From a bacterium (lineage in GTDB: Bacteria > Patescibacteriota > Minisyncoccia > Phycocordibacterales > Zambryskibacteraceae), in the NCBI GenBank assembly GCA_030674415.1, contig JAUSGP010000005.1, forward strand, positions 1 to 32,190: a DNA stretch of 32,190 bases. Direction: 5' to 3'. The notes under the pieces are model-generated. The model worked only from the letters and a program-made list of their open reading frames with translations. It made no database searches and had not been told where the DNA came from. Shown piece after piece: positions 1 to 5,355 of the stretch (its first letter is position 1; every line of letters starts with the position of its first letter). A program made the position numbers and the translations under genes.

Positions 1-148
1 CCTCCTTGGACTGGAGTTCCAGCCTCTGGATATCCAGCTCCATCGATCCTTTCTTGCCGAGAGAAATGATCAGGCGCAGCAAATAGCCGAAGCCGATACC
101 GGCAGATGCGGCAAGTAATGCGAAAAGTAGCGCTAATTTTAGAGACAT
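1..148 (-). CDS. rny: RNase Y-like protein, N-terminal part (runs off window)
   Basis: Reverse-strand reading from the ATG at 146-148 gives about 49 residues with no stop before the window edge. They form an N-terminal membrane helix (LALLFALLAASAGIGFGYLL), then a charged helix with LIISLGKKGS and a Glu/Gln-rich start of a coiled coil. This matches the usual N-terminus of membrane-anchored endoribonuclease Y, which initiates mRNA decay. The KH and HD domains that would prove it lie outside the window, so another membrane-anchored coiled-coil protein is possible. Confidence 0.6.
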   Translation of the reverse strand, partial: MSLKLALLFALLAASAGIGFGYLLRLIISLGKKGSMELDIQRLELQSKE

Positions 149-157
149 GACACTATG

Positions 158-185
158 GCTAGGTTCTAGCGACTAGGTGCTAGGG
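158..185. repeat. TAG/CTA-rich short repeat
   Basis: The sequence CTAGGTTCTAGCGACTAGG is a run of CTAG-containing units between the RNase Y-like gene and clpP. Similar CTAG/AGCT runs occur at 14880-14958. The rest of 149-268 shows no gene. Confidence 0.4.
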
Positions 186-268
186 AGTTCAACCGTGACC
201 GAGTTCGGGAGGAAACTACAAACGTTTCTAATTAATTTTTGAATTGGAACCCCCTTACAATACCAAGA

Positions 269-844
269 TTAGAGAATCTTGTCTATGATGCCGTATTTTT
301 TGGCTTCTTCAGAACCCATGGAGTAATCCCTATCAACATCTTTTTCGATGCGAGAGAGGGGTTGGCCGGTGTTTTGAGAGAGGATTCTATTGGTGATTTC
401 TCGCGCCTTCAAGATACGCTTAGCCGCAATTTCAATGTCGGTCGCTTGACCTTCGGCTCCGCCCAAAGGCTGATGGATTAAAATTTCCGAGTTGGGCAGC
501 GCAAAACGCTTGCCTTTCTTGCCAGCAGAGAGAATAACGGCACCCATCGAAGCGGCGATACCCACGCACACCGTGGAAACGTCGGGCTTAATGTTATTCA
601 TGGTATCGACGATAGCTAGGCCAGATGTAATAACGCCACCGGGGGAATTAACATAGAGAGTGATGTCTTTCTTTGGATCTTCCGACTGAAGGAATAGGAG
701 TTGGGCGATAATGGTATTAGCGACACCGTCATCGATCGGTCCACCGAGGAAAATGATGCGTTCGCGCAAGAGGCGAGAGTAGATATCATAAGCCCGCTCA
801 CCAAACTGGCTCTTCTCTATAACGGTTGGGATAAGATAACTCAT
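269..844 (-). CDS. clpP: ATP-dependent Clp protease proteolytic subunit ClpP
   Basis: 191 aa, the normal length for ClpP. It is the serine peptidase that forms a tetradecameric chamber and degrades proteins fed by ClpX/ClpA/ClpC ATPases in the cytoplasm. The catalytic serine lies in GIAASMGA, the histidine in LIHQPLGG and the aspartate in DVDRDY; NSPGG, the oxyanion-loop motif, is also present. The gene is divergent from a TrmB-type regulator with overlapping promoters, and the -10 (TACTCT) is only 7 nt before the ATG, suggesting a leaderless mRNA. Confidence 0.97.
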   Translation of the reverse strand: MSYLIPTVIEKSQFGERAYDIYSRLLRERIIFLGGPIDDGVANTIIAQLLFLQSEDPKKDITLYVNSPGGVITSGLAIVDTMNNIKPDVSTVCVGIAASMGAVILSAGKKGKRFALPNSEILIHQPLGGAEGQATDIEIAAKRILKAREITNRILSQNTGQPLSRIEKDVDRDYSMGSEEAKKYGIIDKIL

Positions 845-848
845 GCGA

Positions 849-883
849 AGTAGAGTAGCTCAAAGTTCTGATATAATCAAGTT
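849..883. promoter_or_regulatory. Overlapping divergent promoters clpP / trmB-like
   Basis: Plus strand: an extended -10 (TG-A-TATAAT, 869-877) ends 6 nt before the ATG at 884. Minus strand: TTGATT (875-880), a 17-nt spacer and TACTCT (852-857) ending 7 nt before the clpP ATG. The two promoters overlap, so polymerase binding should be mutually exclusive, and both mRNAs should lack a leader. Confidence 0.6.
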
Positions 884-1624
884 ATGTTTGAAAAATACCT
901 CAAAGACATAGGCTTGAGTGATAAAGAAGCTGCCGTCTATTTAGCACTTTTATCTTTTGATAAAGCTCTCGTAACTGAAATAGCCGACAAGGCGAATATC
1001 AAGCGGCCTACTACTTATGTAATTCTTGAAAGTCTAGCCAAGAAAGGTCTTGTTAGTGAAGCCAATATTGGCAAGAAAACTTTTTACATTGCCGAGCCAC
1101 CTGAAAAGTTGGGGCTATTTGTCGAGAGACAAATTCATTTACTGGAGGAAAACAAAAAGAGTCTGGACATTATTGTTCCTCAACTTAAAGGAATTCAGAG
1201 GGAACAGGGAGAAAAACCAGTTGTTCAATTTTTTGAAGGTAAAGAAGGGGTAATAAGTTCTAGCCATAACATTTTCTCAAAAAAGATCAACGATGAACCT
1301 GTATATATAGTCTACTCAAAAGATACGGTTATGGACATGTTTTCAGAAAAGGAGGCGAAAGAGATGCGCGAACTGCGTATCTCTAGAGGAATCAAGTCAA
1401 AAGCAATTTACATCTCCAAAGAGGGGGAGAAACCTTCCGATGAAACAGGAGACAGAATAAAAATAGATGAAAACAAATATCCTATAAAAAGTGACATTAC
1501 CATCTATGGTGATCAGGTGAGAGTGGCAGTATTTGGGAAAAGGCTATCAGGTATTTTCGTAAAGAATCAAGAATTAGCAGACACTTTAAAAAGTCTCATT
1601 AAATATATTTTTGATCATAAATAA
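884..1624 (+). CDS. TrmB-family transcriptional regulator
   Basis: 246 aa. Residues ~1-75 form a winged helix-turn-helix beginning MFEKYLKDIGLSDKEAAVYL, with NIKRPTTYVILESLAKKGLV as recognition helix and wing. This is followed by a helical linker (residues ~90-125) and a C-terminal domain resembling the TrmB effector or dimer region. TrmB proteins are DNA-binding regulators, often of sugar metabolism in archaea; in CPR bacteria their targets are unknown. There is no Shine-Dalgarno; TATAAT lies 6 nt upstream of the ATG. A paralogue of the same length class is at 17997-18734. Confidence 0.85.
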   Translation: MFEKYLKDIGLSDKEAAVYLALLSFDKALVTEIADKANIKRPTTYVILESLAKKGLVSEANIGKKTFYIAEPPEKLGLFVERQIHLLEENKKSLDIIVPQLKGIQREQGEKPVVQFFEGKEGVISSSHNIFSKKINDEPVYIVYSKDTVMDMFSEKEAKEMRELRISRGIKSKAIYISKEGEKPSDETGDRIKIDENKYPIKSDITIYGDQVRVAVFGKRLSGIFVKNQELADTLKSLIKYIFDHK

Positions 1625-1627
1625 GAA

Positions 1628-1663
1628 GTGCCGTGGCAGAGAAGTGAATCTCTACCACGGCAC
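1628..1663 (-). terminator. Terminator of the minus-strand ncRNA
   Basis: GTGCCGTGG / CCACGGCAC with an added AGAGA/TCTCT segment forms a long near-perfect stem. Read leftward it is followed by TTCTTATTTAT. It starts 3 nt after the trmB-like stop codon, but has no T run on the plus strand. Confidence 0.6.
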
Positions 1664-1845
1664 AGGTCGGATCAGGCTGTAAGGGAGGGAGTTATCCTAC
1701 CCGCAACCTCTGAACATAAGCGTCATGCACTTCTTTCGTTCTGGCGATGGCTGATGCCCCCGCCTGGCTTGTGAAGAGAATCTGACTCTTGCTTCGATCC
1801 TACGTCCTACACTGGTTGGCGGCCGGACGCACTCCGCCTCGAGTT

Positions 1846-1857
1846 CTAGTCGTTCAC
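1846..1857 (-). CDS. Putative 3-codon mini-ORF (GTG AAC GAC TAG)
   Basis: On the minus strand GGAGGA (rc of 1865-1870) lies 7 nt before GTG-AAC-GAC-TAG inside the putative ncRNA. It may be coincidence, but it ends in the same GAC-TAG as the mini-ORF at 1941-1952. Confidence 0.25.
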   Translation of the reverse strand: MND

Positions 1858-1940
1858 TTCTTTATCCTCCACGATCTGTGACTAGAGATAAACTGGAGGC
1901 CTCACAGGGGCGTTGACAACACCCCTGCTCCCCAGCCGCC

Positions 1941-1952
1941 CTAGTCGTGCAT
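1941..1952 (-). CDS. Putative 3-codon mini-ORF (ATG CAC GAC TAG)
   Basis: A strong AAGGAGGG precedes ATG-CAC-GAC-TAG by 4 nt near the 5' end of the minus-strand transcript. If translated it would give M-H-D. Such a minimal ORF could hold a ribosome on the RNA and bias folding of the GACTAG/CTAGTC pairings downstream. This is inference only. Confidence 0.3.
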   Translation of the reverse strand: MHD

Positions 1953-1999
1953 AGAACCCTCCTTTTCGCCGGTAACACACCGGGTACTCGCTAGCAGGT

Positions 2000-2028
2000 A
2001 GTATATACCCACTAGTTTTAAATGTCAA
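2000..2028 (-). promoter_or_regulatory. Consensus sigma-70 promoter, leftward
   Basis: The reverse complement reads TTGACA, a 17-nt spacer and TATACT, all consensus. The spacer ends in GTGGGTA, so the -10 region reads GGTATATACT, the same as in the island promoter at 2166-2194. The predicted start is near 1993. Confidence 0.75.
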
Positions 2029-2165
2029 GTTAGAATAACAAAATTAGTTAGTTTAAGTGTCAATTTTTATCTAGTTTAGTCAGACTCAATTAAATTCTAT
2101 ATTGTACAAAATGGCTATATTTCTAGCTATTTTAAATATTGTATAAGATGAAATGTCAAAACTGC
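2029..2165. other. AT-rich spacer between divergent promoters
   Basis: This gene-free, very AT-rich 137 bp separates the divergent promoters. TGTCAA occurs three times at or near its edges (2023, 2058, 2154); each is TTGACA on the minus strand, so extra weak leftward -35 boxes or a regulator site are possible. TGTCAA at 2154 and TTGACA at 2166 form a short inverted repeat around the island -35. Confidence 0.4.
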
Positions 2166-2194
2166 TTGACAAAATTACTCTTTAGGTATATACT
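2166..2194 (+). promoter_or_regulatory. Consensus sigma-70 promoter of the RNA/protein island
   Basis: TTGACA (2166-2171), a 17-nt spacer and TATACT (2189-2194). The predicted start is near 2201. No equally good promoter was seen until 10739, so this probably drives the whole 8.5-kb island. Confidence 0.75.
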
Positions 2195-2201
2195 CTCTTT
2201 G

Positions 2202-2779
2202 TACCTTGAAATCAGCACTGGTTAGCGACGGCAACCGTCTAGAAAATTATCACGGACCCGCAGTCAGACTGGCTTCAAAAGTACGGTTTCTATCCTGCGG
2301 AGGAACTACGTTCCTCCGCTCCAGAGGCTCAAAAGCCTGTGGGGCGGGGGTGGGTAAGGTGGCCTTAATACCGCATAGGGAGTCTTCCCCTTCAGCAAGG
2401 GAAGTATGCGGAACCAGACGCGAGCACAGACTCGCGGAGGGTAAACCAAGATGGGACGAGTTTTGTGCCTGAAGCCCCGTGAAGCTGCACGGTGTGCTAC
2501 GTCCCAGCCCGAACCCACTCCCCGCGATGTTCTTTTACAAAAAGTGGCTAACACCACTAGAGGACTGGAGGCAGAAGCCACCAAGATCCTCGCTCGGGCA
2601 GGTTTCAAGCCCGATGGCCAACGCAAGTCGATTCGCCGGGAAAGTGTGAGAGCAATCTCCACTCCCTGCGGCGGCAAGCCTGGTTATCGGAGGCGATAAC
2701 CGCCGGGTGCGTCATCTTCGGCCAAGGCACCGAAGTTGCTCCAAAATCCAGGAGTGTAAAAGCATGGGTAAGAATGGGT
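2202..2779 (+). ncRNA. Long structured leader RNA of the island
   Basis: About 580 nt follow the promoter before the first credible gene. Clear helices are GACGG/CCGTC (~2229), GCGGAGGA/TCCTCCGC (2298-2320), CCGCATA/TATGCGG enclosing CCCCTT/AAGGG (~2371-2413), GGGACG/CGTCCC (~2453-2505), CGGGC/GCCCG (~2597-2613), GGTTATC/GATAACC (~2682-2701) and CTTCGG/CCGAAG (~2716-2735). A boxA-like TGTTCTTTT sits at 2528. ORF-track entries here cross these helices and lack Shine-Dalgarno sequences. I recognise no known RNA family. Confidence 0.6.
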
Positions 2780-2864
2780 GAGCGGTAAAATATCGCTCGC
2801 CCTCCCATCAAAGCTTTCAAACTTTTGAAAATTTTGATGGGAAATGATTCCCAAATGTTCTTTG
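2780..2864 (+). promoter_or_regulatory. Element A1: hairpins + boxA leader
   Basis: GAGCG/CGCTC hairpin (2780-2798), long hairpin with CCCATCAAA/TTTGATGGG arms (2804-2841), boxB-like GGGA/TCCC hairpin (2839-2852, sharing the GGG), boxA TGTTCTTTG (2856-2864), then GGAGA and ATG at 2876. First copy of the recurrent island leader. Confidence 0.75.
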
Positions 2865-2875
2865 GAGATAAAAAG

Positions 2876-3067
2876 ATGCTGAAAAAGATCGGTTTGTCTG
2901 TCCTGTCGGCGTTTTTCGCTGGCGGAGCAGTTCTCTGGTTCTGGGTTGCCTATACGCAATCCAATCCAGAGATGGCGAGGGCGGCTTTCATGATCGCTCT
3001 CGGCCCCACCACGGCCGCAATCCTCTTTGCCCACAAGGCGAGATGGATCAACAAACCCAATCGTTGA
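2876..3067 (+). CDS. Small membrane protein, island gene 1
   Basis: 63 aa. The start is set by GGAGA 7 nt upstream of ATG; the track's upstream start would translate through the hairpins. Two hydrophobic segments (around residues 5-26 and 36-51) are separated by a short polar loop, and the C-terminus is basic (HKARWINKPNR), so both ends are probably cytoplasmic. No family recognised. The stop codon lies inside the CCCAATC/GATTGGG hairpin that follows. Confidence 0.65.
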   Translation: MLKKIGLSVLSAFFAGGAVLWFWVAYTQSNPEMARAAFMIALGPTTAAILFAHKARWINKPNR

Positions 3068-3074
3068 TGATTGG
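3054..3074 (+). other. Hairpin spanning the stop codon of island gene 1
   Basis: CCCAATC/GATTGGG stem whose loop contains the TGA stop of gene 1. The same arrangement recurs at 5341-5360. There is no U tract, so an RNA-processing or stability role is more likely than termination. Confidence 0.5.
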
Positions 3075-3090
3075 GTTCCCACCAAAACAT

Positions 3091-3301
3091 GTCCAAGTCG
3101 GTGCAGCGGCTCGAGGACAACAACACTTCATTTAGGGACCTGCGAAAAGCACTGTAAGTGCTACACGGGCCCAGAAAGCTTGAAGTGTACGGTCTCAAAA
3201 GATCGAGATCACTGGGTTCGAATACGGGTGGCTTAGTGCTCTTCCGAAGGAGGTGGCCACAGCCCGTTATTCCATAGAACCTGGACTGCAACGTTCTTTA
3301 A
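3091..3301 (+). ncRNA. Element B1: constant-end structured RNA domain
   Basis: The head is GTCC...GGAC containing a GTCGGTGCAGCGGC-type hairpin, and the tail is CTGGACTGCA followed by boxA-like GTTCTTTA (3293-3300). The head loop TGCAG is complementary to the tail CTGCA. Inside, CGGGTGGC pairs with GCCACAGCCCG around GAAGGAGGTG. It shares only its ends, and this GAAGGAGGTG helix with B3, with the other copies. Confidence 0.6.
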
Positions 3302-3303
3302 AA

Positions 3304-3382
3304 GCCGAACTTCGGTTCGGCTTCCATCAGAGTTCTGAAAACTTTCAGAGTTGTGATGGGGAATGTTCCCCGCTGTTCTTTT
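3304..3382 (+). promoter_or_regulatory. Element A2: hairpins + boxA leader
   Basis: GCCGAAC/GTTCGGC hairpin (3304-3321), long hairpin CCATCA/TGATGG with inner TCTGAAA/TTTCAGA (3324-3359), boxB-like GGGGAA/TTCCCC (3358-3371), boxA TGTTCTTTT (3374-3382), then CAGGAGA. Confidence 0.75.
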
Positions 3383-3393
3383 CAGGAGATTAT

Positions 3394-3714
3394 ATGCCCA
3401 ATACGTTTGCCGAACTGGTCGTCCGGATCAACAATTCGGACAACGGGACTCTGTTCCAGCAGATCTGCGCAATGTTCGCGCAGGTCAGCACGATGGACGC
3501 TAACAGCGTTATCGTGTGCTGGCAGGCTCTCGACATGGTGAGGAGTCTGGACTCCCGCCACGGCTGCACCATTGCAGTCGACAAGCTCCAGCGCGCCTTG
3601 ATTGCCAGGATGCAAGTCCTGAGCAATCAAGAGTTTCCCCACGCCGTCCTCTACAACAGGATGACGCTGCGGGAAAAATTCAGATCAGTAATCGGTCCCG
3701 GGAGAGGGCTGTGA
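3394..3714 (+). CDS. Hypothetical protein, island gene 2
   Basis: 106 aa from the ATG placed after CAGGAGA. It is predicted mostly helical and soluble, with no membrane segment or signal peptide and three Cys that do not form an obvious metal site. I do not recognise a family. It is followed at once by elements D1 and C1. GC-rich codon use and the strong Shine-Dalgarno match the other island genes. Confidence 0.65.
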   Translation: MPNTFAELVVRINNSDNGTLFQQICAMFAQVSTMDANSVIVCWQALDMVRSLDSRHGCTIAVDKLQRALIARMQVLSNQEFPHAVLYNRMTLREKFRSVIGPGRGL

Positions 3715-3723
3715 TCTGGGCGC

Positions 3724-3800
3724 CGTCAGTCTCATTAGGTAACTGACGTTAAAGGGAGTTAAGCTGCCCGTCCGTCGTGTAGGACAAAGTGCTGATGACC
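3724..3800 (+). ncRNA. Element D1: multi-helix RNA
   Basis: Helices CGTCAG/CTGACG, GGG/CCC around GTTAAGCTGC, and GTCC/GGAC, then AAAGTGCTGATGA. D2 at 6218-6292 has the same layout with compensatory arms (CGTGAG/CTCACG, GAGC/GCTC, GCCT/AGGC) and an almost invariant core including GTTAAGCTGC and AAAGTGCT. Confidence 0.6.
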
Positions 3801-3802
3801 AA

Positions 3803-3827
3803 GCGTCTGCCGGAGCGTCATCCCGGT
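3803..3827 (+). ncRNA. Element C1: H-type pseudoknot motif
   Basis: GCGTCTGCCGGAGCGT followed by CATCCCGGT. Stem 1 pairs GCG with CGT; stem 2 pairs loop GCCGG with downstream CCGGT. One of six copies (see C5 for the clearest covariation). Confidence 0.55.
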
Positions 3828-3900
3828 GCTGATTCGCAAGAATCGGCTTTCTATCAGAGAACTGAAAAATCAGTCTTCTGACGGGAAGCTGAAACTTCCC
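3828..3900 (+). promoter_or_regulatory. Element A3: hairpin pair without boxA or gene
   Basis: GCTGATTC/GAATCGGC hairpin (3828-3847), long hairpin with TCAGA/TCTGA and ACTGA/TCAGT arms (3854-3881), boxB-like GGGAAG/CTTCCC (3883-3900). No boxA or start codon follows; the RNA runs directly into element B2. Confidence 0.6.
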
Positions 3901-3910
3901 AAAACCAGAG

Positions 3911-4126
3911 GTCCAAGCCGGTGCAGCGGCTCAAGGACTGAGAGAGTTCAAGTTCACCTTTTAAATCCCAACTCTCTGGACGCTCAGAATCTGCTTTTGG
4001 ACTCGTGGAGCAATGCTCGCGAAATCCTAGCAGGAGCGCAAGGTGAATGGTGAACGTAAGTTCATCACCGAGGGCGGCGTGCCAAGCATGACTTGTCACT
4101 CTGCTCCGGACTGCACACGTTCTTTC
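3911..4126 (+). ncRNA. Element B2: constant-end structured RNA domain
   Basis: Head GTCCAAGCCGGTGCAGCGGC closing with GGAC, tail CCGGACTGCACACGTTCTTTC. Head loop GTGCAG is an exact complement of tail CTGCAC. The interior, with GAGAGTT/AACTCTC and GGTGA/TCACC helices, is unrelated to B1 and B3. The boxA-like GTTCTTTC at 4119 is followed by AGGAGGTGAGT and ATG-TAG. Confidence 0.6.
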
Positions 4127-4140
4127 TATAGGAGGTGAGT

Positions 4141-4146
4141 ATGTAG
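4141..4146 (+). other. Start-stop codon pair (ATG TAG) after a strong Shine-Dalgarno
   Basis: TAGGAGGTGAGT leads into ATG followed at once by TAG. A ribosome could initiate and be parked here without making a peptide. The GTGCCGGC/GCCGGCAC hairpin at 4157-4185 follows and is the only other structure before A4. Confidence 0.4.
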
Positions 4147-4156
4147 ACGCATACGT

Positions 4157-4185
4157 GTGCCGGCAGGTTGAGAGCGAGCCGGCAC
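4157..4185 (+). other. Perfect 8-bp hairpin
   Basis: GTGCCGGC and GCCGGCAC flank a 13-nt loop between the start-stop site and element A4. No U tract follows. Confidence 0.5.
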
Positions 4186-4194
4186 TGTCATTCA

Positions 4195-4277
4195 GCCGAA
4201 CTTCGGTTCGGCTTCCATCAAAGTTTTTAAACTCTTGAAAATTTTGATGGGACAATTCCGTCCCGAAAGTTCTTTGA
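4195..4277 (+). promoter_or_regulatory. Element A4: hairpins + boxA leader
   Basis: GCCGAAC/GTTCGGC hairpin (4195-4212), long hairpin CCATCAAA/TTTGATGG (4215-4250), boxB-like GGGAC/GTCCC (4249-4264), boxA AGTTCTTTGA (4268-4277), GAGGAGA, ATG 4288. Confidence 0.75.
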
Positions 4278-4287
4278 GGAGAGTGCT

Positions 4288-4662
4288 ATGCAGAATATCA
4301 TCGTTGGCGTGTCTATCCCGGACAACTACCAGATCGGCTCCAAAACCGAAGGTCGGCGGATGGCGGTGCACAGTTGGGATCTCACGAAGAGTGAGAGACT
4401 GACCACCGCCACCTACGGCAGCCGGCAGCACTCAACAACTTGGTTCGAGGACTGCGAAGTTCTCGACGCCGAGGGGGAGCTACCCGAAGCCCTGCACATT
4501 CTCGTCCGCTGTGGGCGTGAGTGGAATGGGTCGATCGGCGGGTCGTCGTGGTTCGCCAGTGAAGCTTTTGTCTCACGAGAACGTGCTGAAGAGTACGTCG
4601 CCAAGTGGGAGTCGGAGCTCAGCTGGTACTGGATCGTCACAACAAGGAGGTGTATCGAGTGA
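4288..4662 (+). CDS. Hypothetical protein, island gene 3
   Basis: 124 aa, soluble, acidic and Trp-rich toward the C-terminus (ESELSWYWIV). A mixed alpha/beta fold is likely, and the AEEYVAKWESEL segment is helical. It contains no metal-binding cluster or catalytic motif I can name. GAGGAGA 6 nt upstream fixes the start. An AAGGAGG near the 3' end could serve the overlapping GTG micro-ORF at 4659. No family recognised. Confidence 0.65.
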   Translation: MQNIIVGVSIPDNYQIGSKTEGRRMAVHSWDLTKSERLTTATYGSRQHSTTWFEDCEVLDAEGELPEALHILVRCGREWNGSIGGSSWFASEAFVSRERAEEYVAKWESELSWYWIVTTRRCIE

Positions 4663-4685
4663 GTATAGCGTCTGCCGGAGCGTAA
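4659..4685 (+). CDS. Possible 8-codon micro-ORF entering element C2
   Basis: AAGGAGG is followed 8 nt later by GTG, which overlaps the TGA stop of gene 3. The frame reads 8 codons (S-I-A-S-A-G-A after the start) and stops at TAA inside pseudoknot C2. C2 is the only type C copy in its C1-C4 subgroup with GTAA in place of GTCA. It may be chance. Confidence 0.2.
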   Translation: MSIASAGA

Positions 4686-4692
4686 TCCCGGT
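4668..4692 (+). ncRNA. Element C2: H-type pseudoknot motif
   Basis: GCGTCTGCCGGAGCGT then AATCCCGGT. Stem 2 is GCCGG/CCGGT. It starts 5 nt after the gene 3 stop and leads directly into hammerhead HHR1. Confidence 0.55.
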
Positions 4693-4693
4693 A

Positions 4694-4742
4694 CTGTTCA
4701 GAGATGCGTATCTCTGCTGATGAGCTCAAAAGAGCGAAACAG
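4694..4742 (+). ncRNA. Hammerhead ribozyme HHR1 (type III)
   Basis: The full hammerhead core is present. Stem III 5' strand CTGT (4694-4697); cleavage triplet GTT with the cut predicted after 4698; stem I CAGAGAT/ATCTCTG with loop GCGT (4699-4716); CTGATGA (4717-4723); stem II GCTC-AAAA-GAGC (4724-4735); GAAA (4736-4739); stem III 3' strand CAG. The U at position 17 is allowed by the NUH rule but is slower than C in most hammerheads. The family self-cleaves to a 2',3'-cyclic phosphate and 5'-OH. It interrupts what is C + boxA in copy C3. Confidence 0.85.
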
Positions 4743-4743
4743 A

Positions 4744-4801
4744 AATTCTTTGAAATTTGGGTCCCCATTAGATAATTCAATTTTTGAATTATCTAATGGG
4801 G
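4744..4801 (+). promoter_or_regulatory. boxA-like site and element A5 (perfect 18-bp hairpin)
   Basis: ATTCTTTGA (boxA-like) follows HHR1. Then CCCCATTAGATAATTCAA (4763-4780) pairs perfectly with 4784-4801 around a 3-nt loop. It resembles an A-type long hairpin but has no boxB, boxA or gene after it. 4802-4906 holds no convincing gene or recognised element. Confidence 0.6.
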
Positions 4802-4906
4802 AGATGTCACTACGCGAGGACAGGGAACAACAGAGCTAGCGTGCTAACGCCACGTGAATACTGCCCGCTGAAACTCCGTGATGCATGACTCTTCCCAAGT
4901 AACACG

Positions 4907-5085
4907 GTCCAGGCCGGTGCAGCGGCCAGAGGACTAGTGGATTCGCTCGCCTGGATTGGTGGGCGGATGGCGACGAGTTCTCGTCGCAACCAGGTATAAG
5001 ACCGGGGGTTCAAATCGCTTCTGAAGGAGGTGCCCCGACCGGTGATAGAGTACCTGGACTGCACACGTTTTACTTTTGTTCTTTC
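4907..5085 (+). ncRNA. Element B3: constant-end structured RNA domain
   Basis: Head GTCCAGGCCGGTGCAGCGGC closing with GGAC, tail CTGGACTGCACACG. Head loop GTGCAG pairs with tail CTGCAC. Interior helices are CCTGG/CCAGG enclosing CGACGA/TCGTCG, and GACCGGGGG with CCCCGACCGGT around GAAGGAGGTG. boxA TGTTCTTTC (5077-5085) follows, then AAGGAGA and gene 4, so here B takes the place of an A leader. Confidence 0.6.
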
Positions 5086-5103
5086 AAAAAGGAGATTAGA
5101 GAG

Positions 5104-5355
5104 ATGATGATCGGCCTTTCGAACTCGGAAGCCAGGGCTCGTTTGGTTGAGGGTGTGGTGTCCGACGATCGTCGCGACATCATCGGGCCGAACGGCCTGA
5201 AGTACAAGGTCAAGAACTACCTTGTACCCACCCTCATCCCAGGAGAGAAGGTGCGGTTCATTCCGCATCAGCGCTCCTGGAAGAGTCAGACCTATGCCGG
5301 CGAGGTCTGGCTGCAAAACGAGCGCCATCGCCGGCGCAAACCCGATCCTTCGTGA
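5104..5355 (+). CDS. Hypothetical small basic protein, island gene 4
   Basis: 83 aa, basic, with a segment (YKVKNYLVPTLIPGEKVRFI) that looks like a short beta-barrel or KOW/OB-type strand pattern and could bind nucleic acid; this is a weak impression. The start follows AAGGAGA. The C-terminal DPS and the stop codon are encoded within the CCCGATC/GATCGGG hairpin that opens element A6. No family recognised. Confidence 0.65.
   Translation: MMIGLSNSEARARLVEGVVSDDRRDIIGPNGLKYKVKNYLVPTLIPGEKVRFIPHQRSWKSQTYAGEVWLQNERHRRRKPDPS

Larger units (their letters stand above)
1625..1993 (-). ncRNA. Putative ~370-nt structured ncRNA
   Basis: No substantial ORF occupies this strand, yet it has a consensus promoter (TTGACA-17-TATACT) at 2000-2028 and ends in a strong hairpin with a U-rich tail at 1628-1663. 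Internal hairpins include CCGGT/ACCGG near 1969-1983 and CAGGGG/CCCCTG near 1905-1927. A TCTAGTC/GACTAGA pairing competes with a GTTCTA/TAGAAC pairing. I do not recognise it as tmRNA (no CCA end or tag frame), RNase P RNA or 6S RNA. It is divergent from the island promoter and probably belongs to the island. Confidence 0.55.

Noticed and set aside
239-481. 80-codon ORF opposite clpP
   Set aside because: Antisense shadow of the well-supported clpP gene.
1625-1993. tmRNA or RNase P RNA on the minus strand
   Set aside because: The length fits tmRNA, but there is no GGGG..TTCGAC 5' end, no alanine resume codon with tag frame and no tRNA-like 3' end. RNase P core motifs such as GAGGAAAGTCC are absent.
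2206-2699. ORFs of 82-123 codons on both strands in the leader RNA
   Set aside because: They overlap each other, cross perfect hairpins, lack Shine-Dalgarno sequences and have no recognisable protein character. Structured RNA explains the region better.
3724-3800. Pistol-like ribozyme (hairpin followed by TTAAA)
   Set aside because: The loop pseudoknot and cleavage-site strand of pistol RNAs cannot be placed in both D1 and D2.
3724-3827. Third hammerhead at CTGATGACC in D1
   Set aside because: No stem II plus GAAA follows, and no paired stem III. The bases pair within D/C instead.
3826-4053. 75-codon ORF on the plus strand
   Set aside because: It spans hairpins of A3 and element B2 without a Shine-Dalgarno.
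3170-5030. T-loop-like GGTTCGAAT (3212) and GGTTCAAAT (5010), suggesting tRNA genes
   Set aside because: The flanking bases do not form a T arm, and no acceptor, D or anticodon arms can be drawn. The matches fall inside B-element helices.
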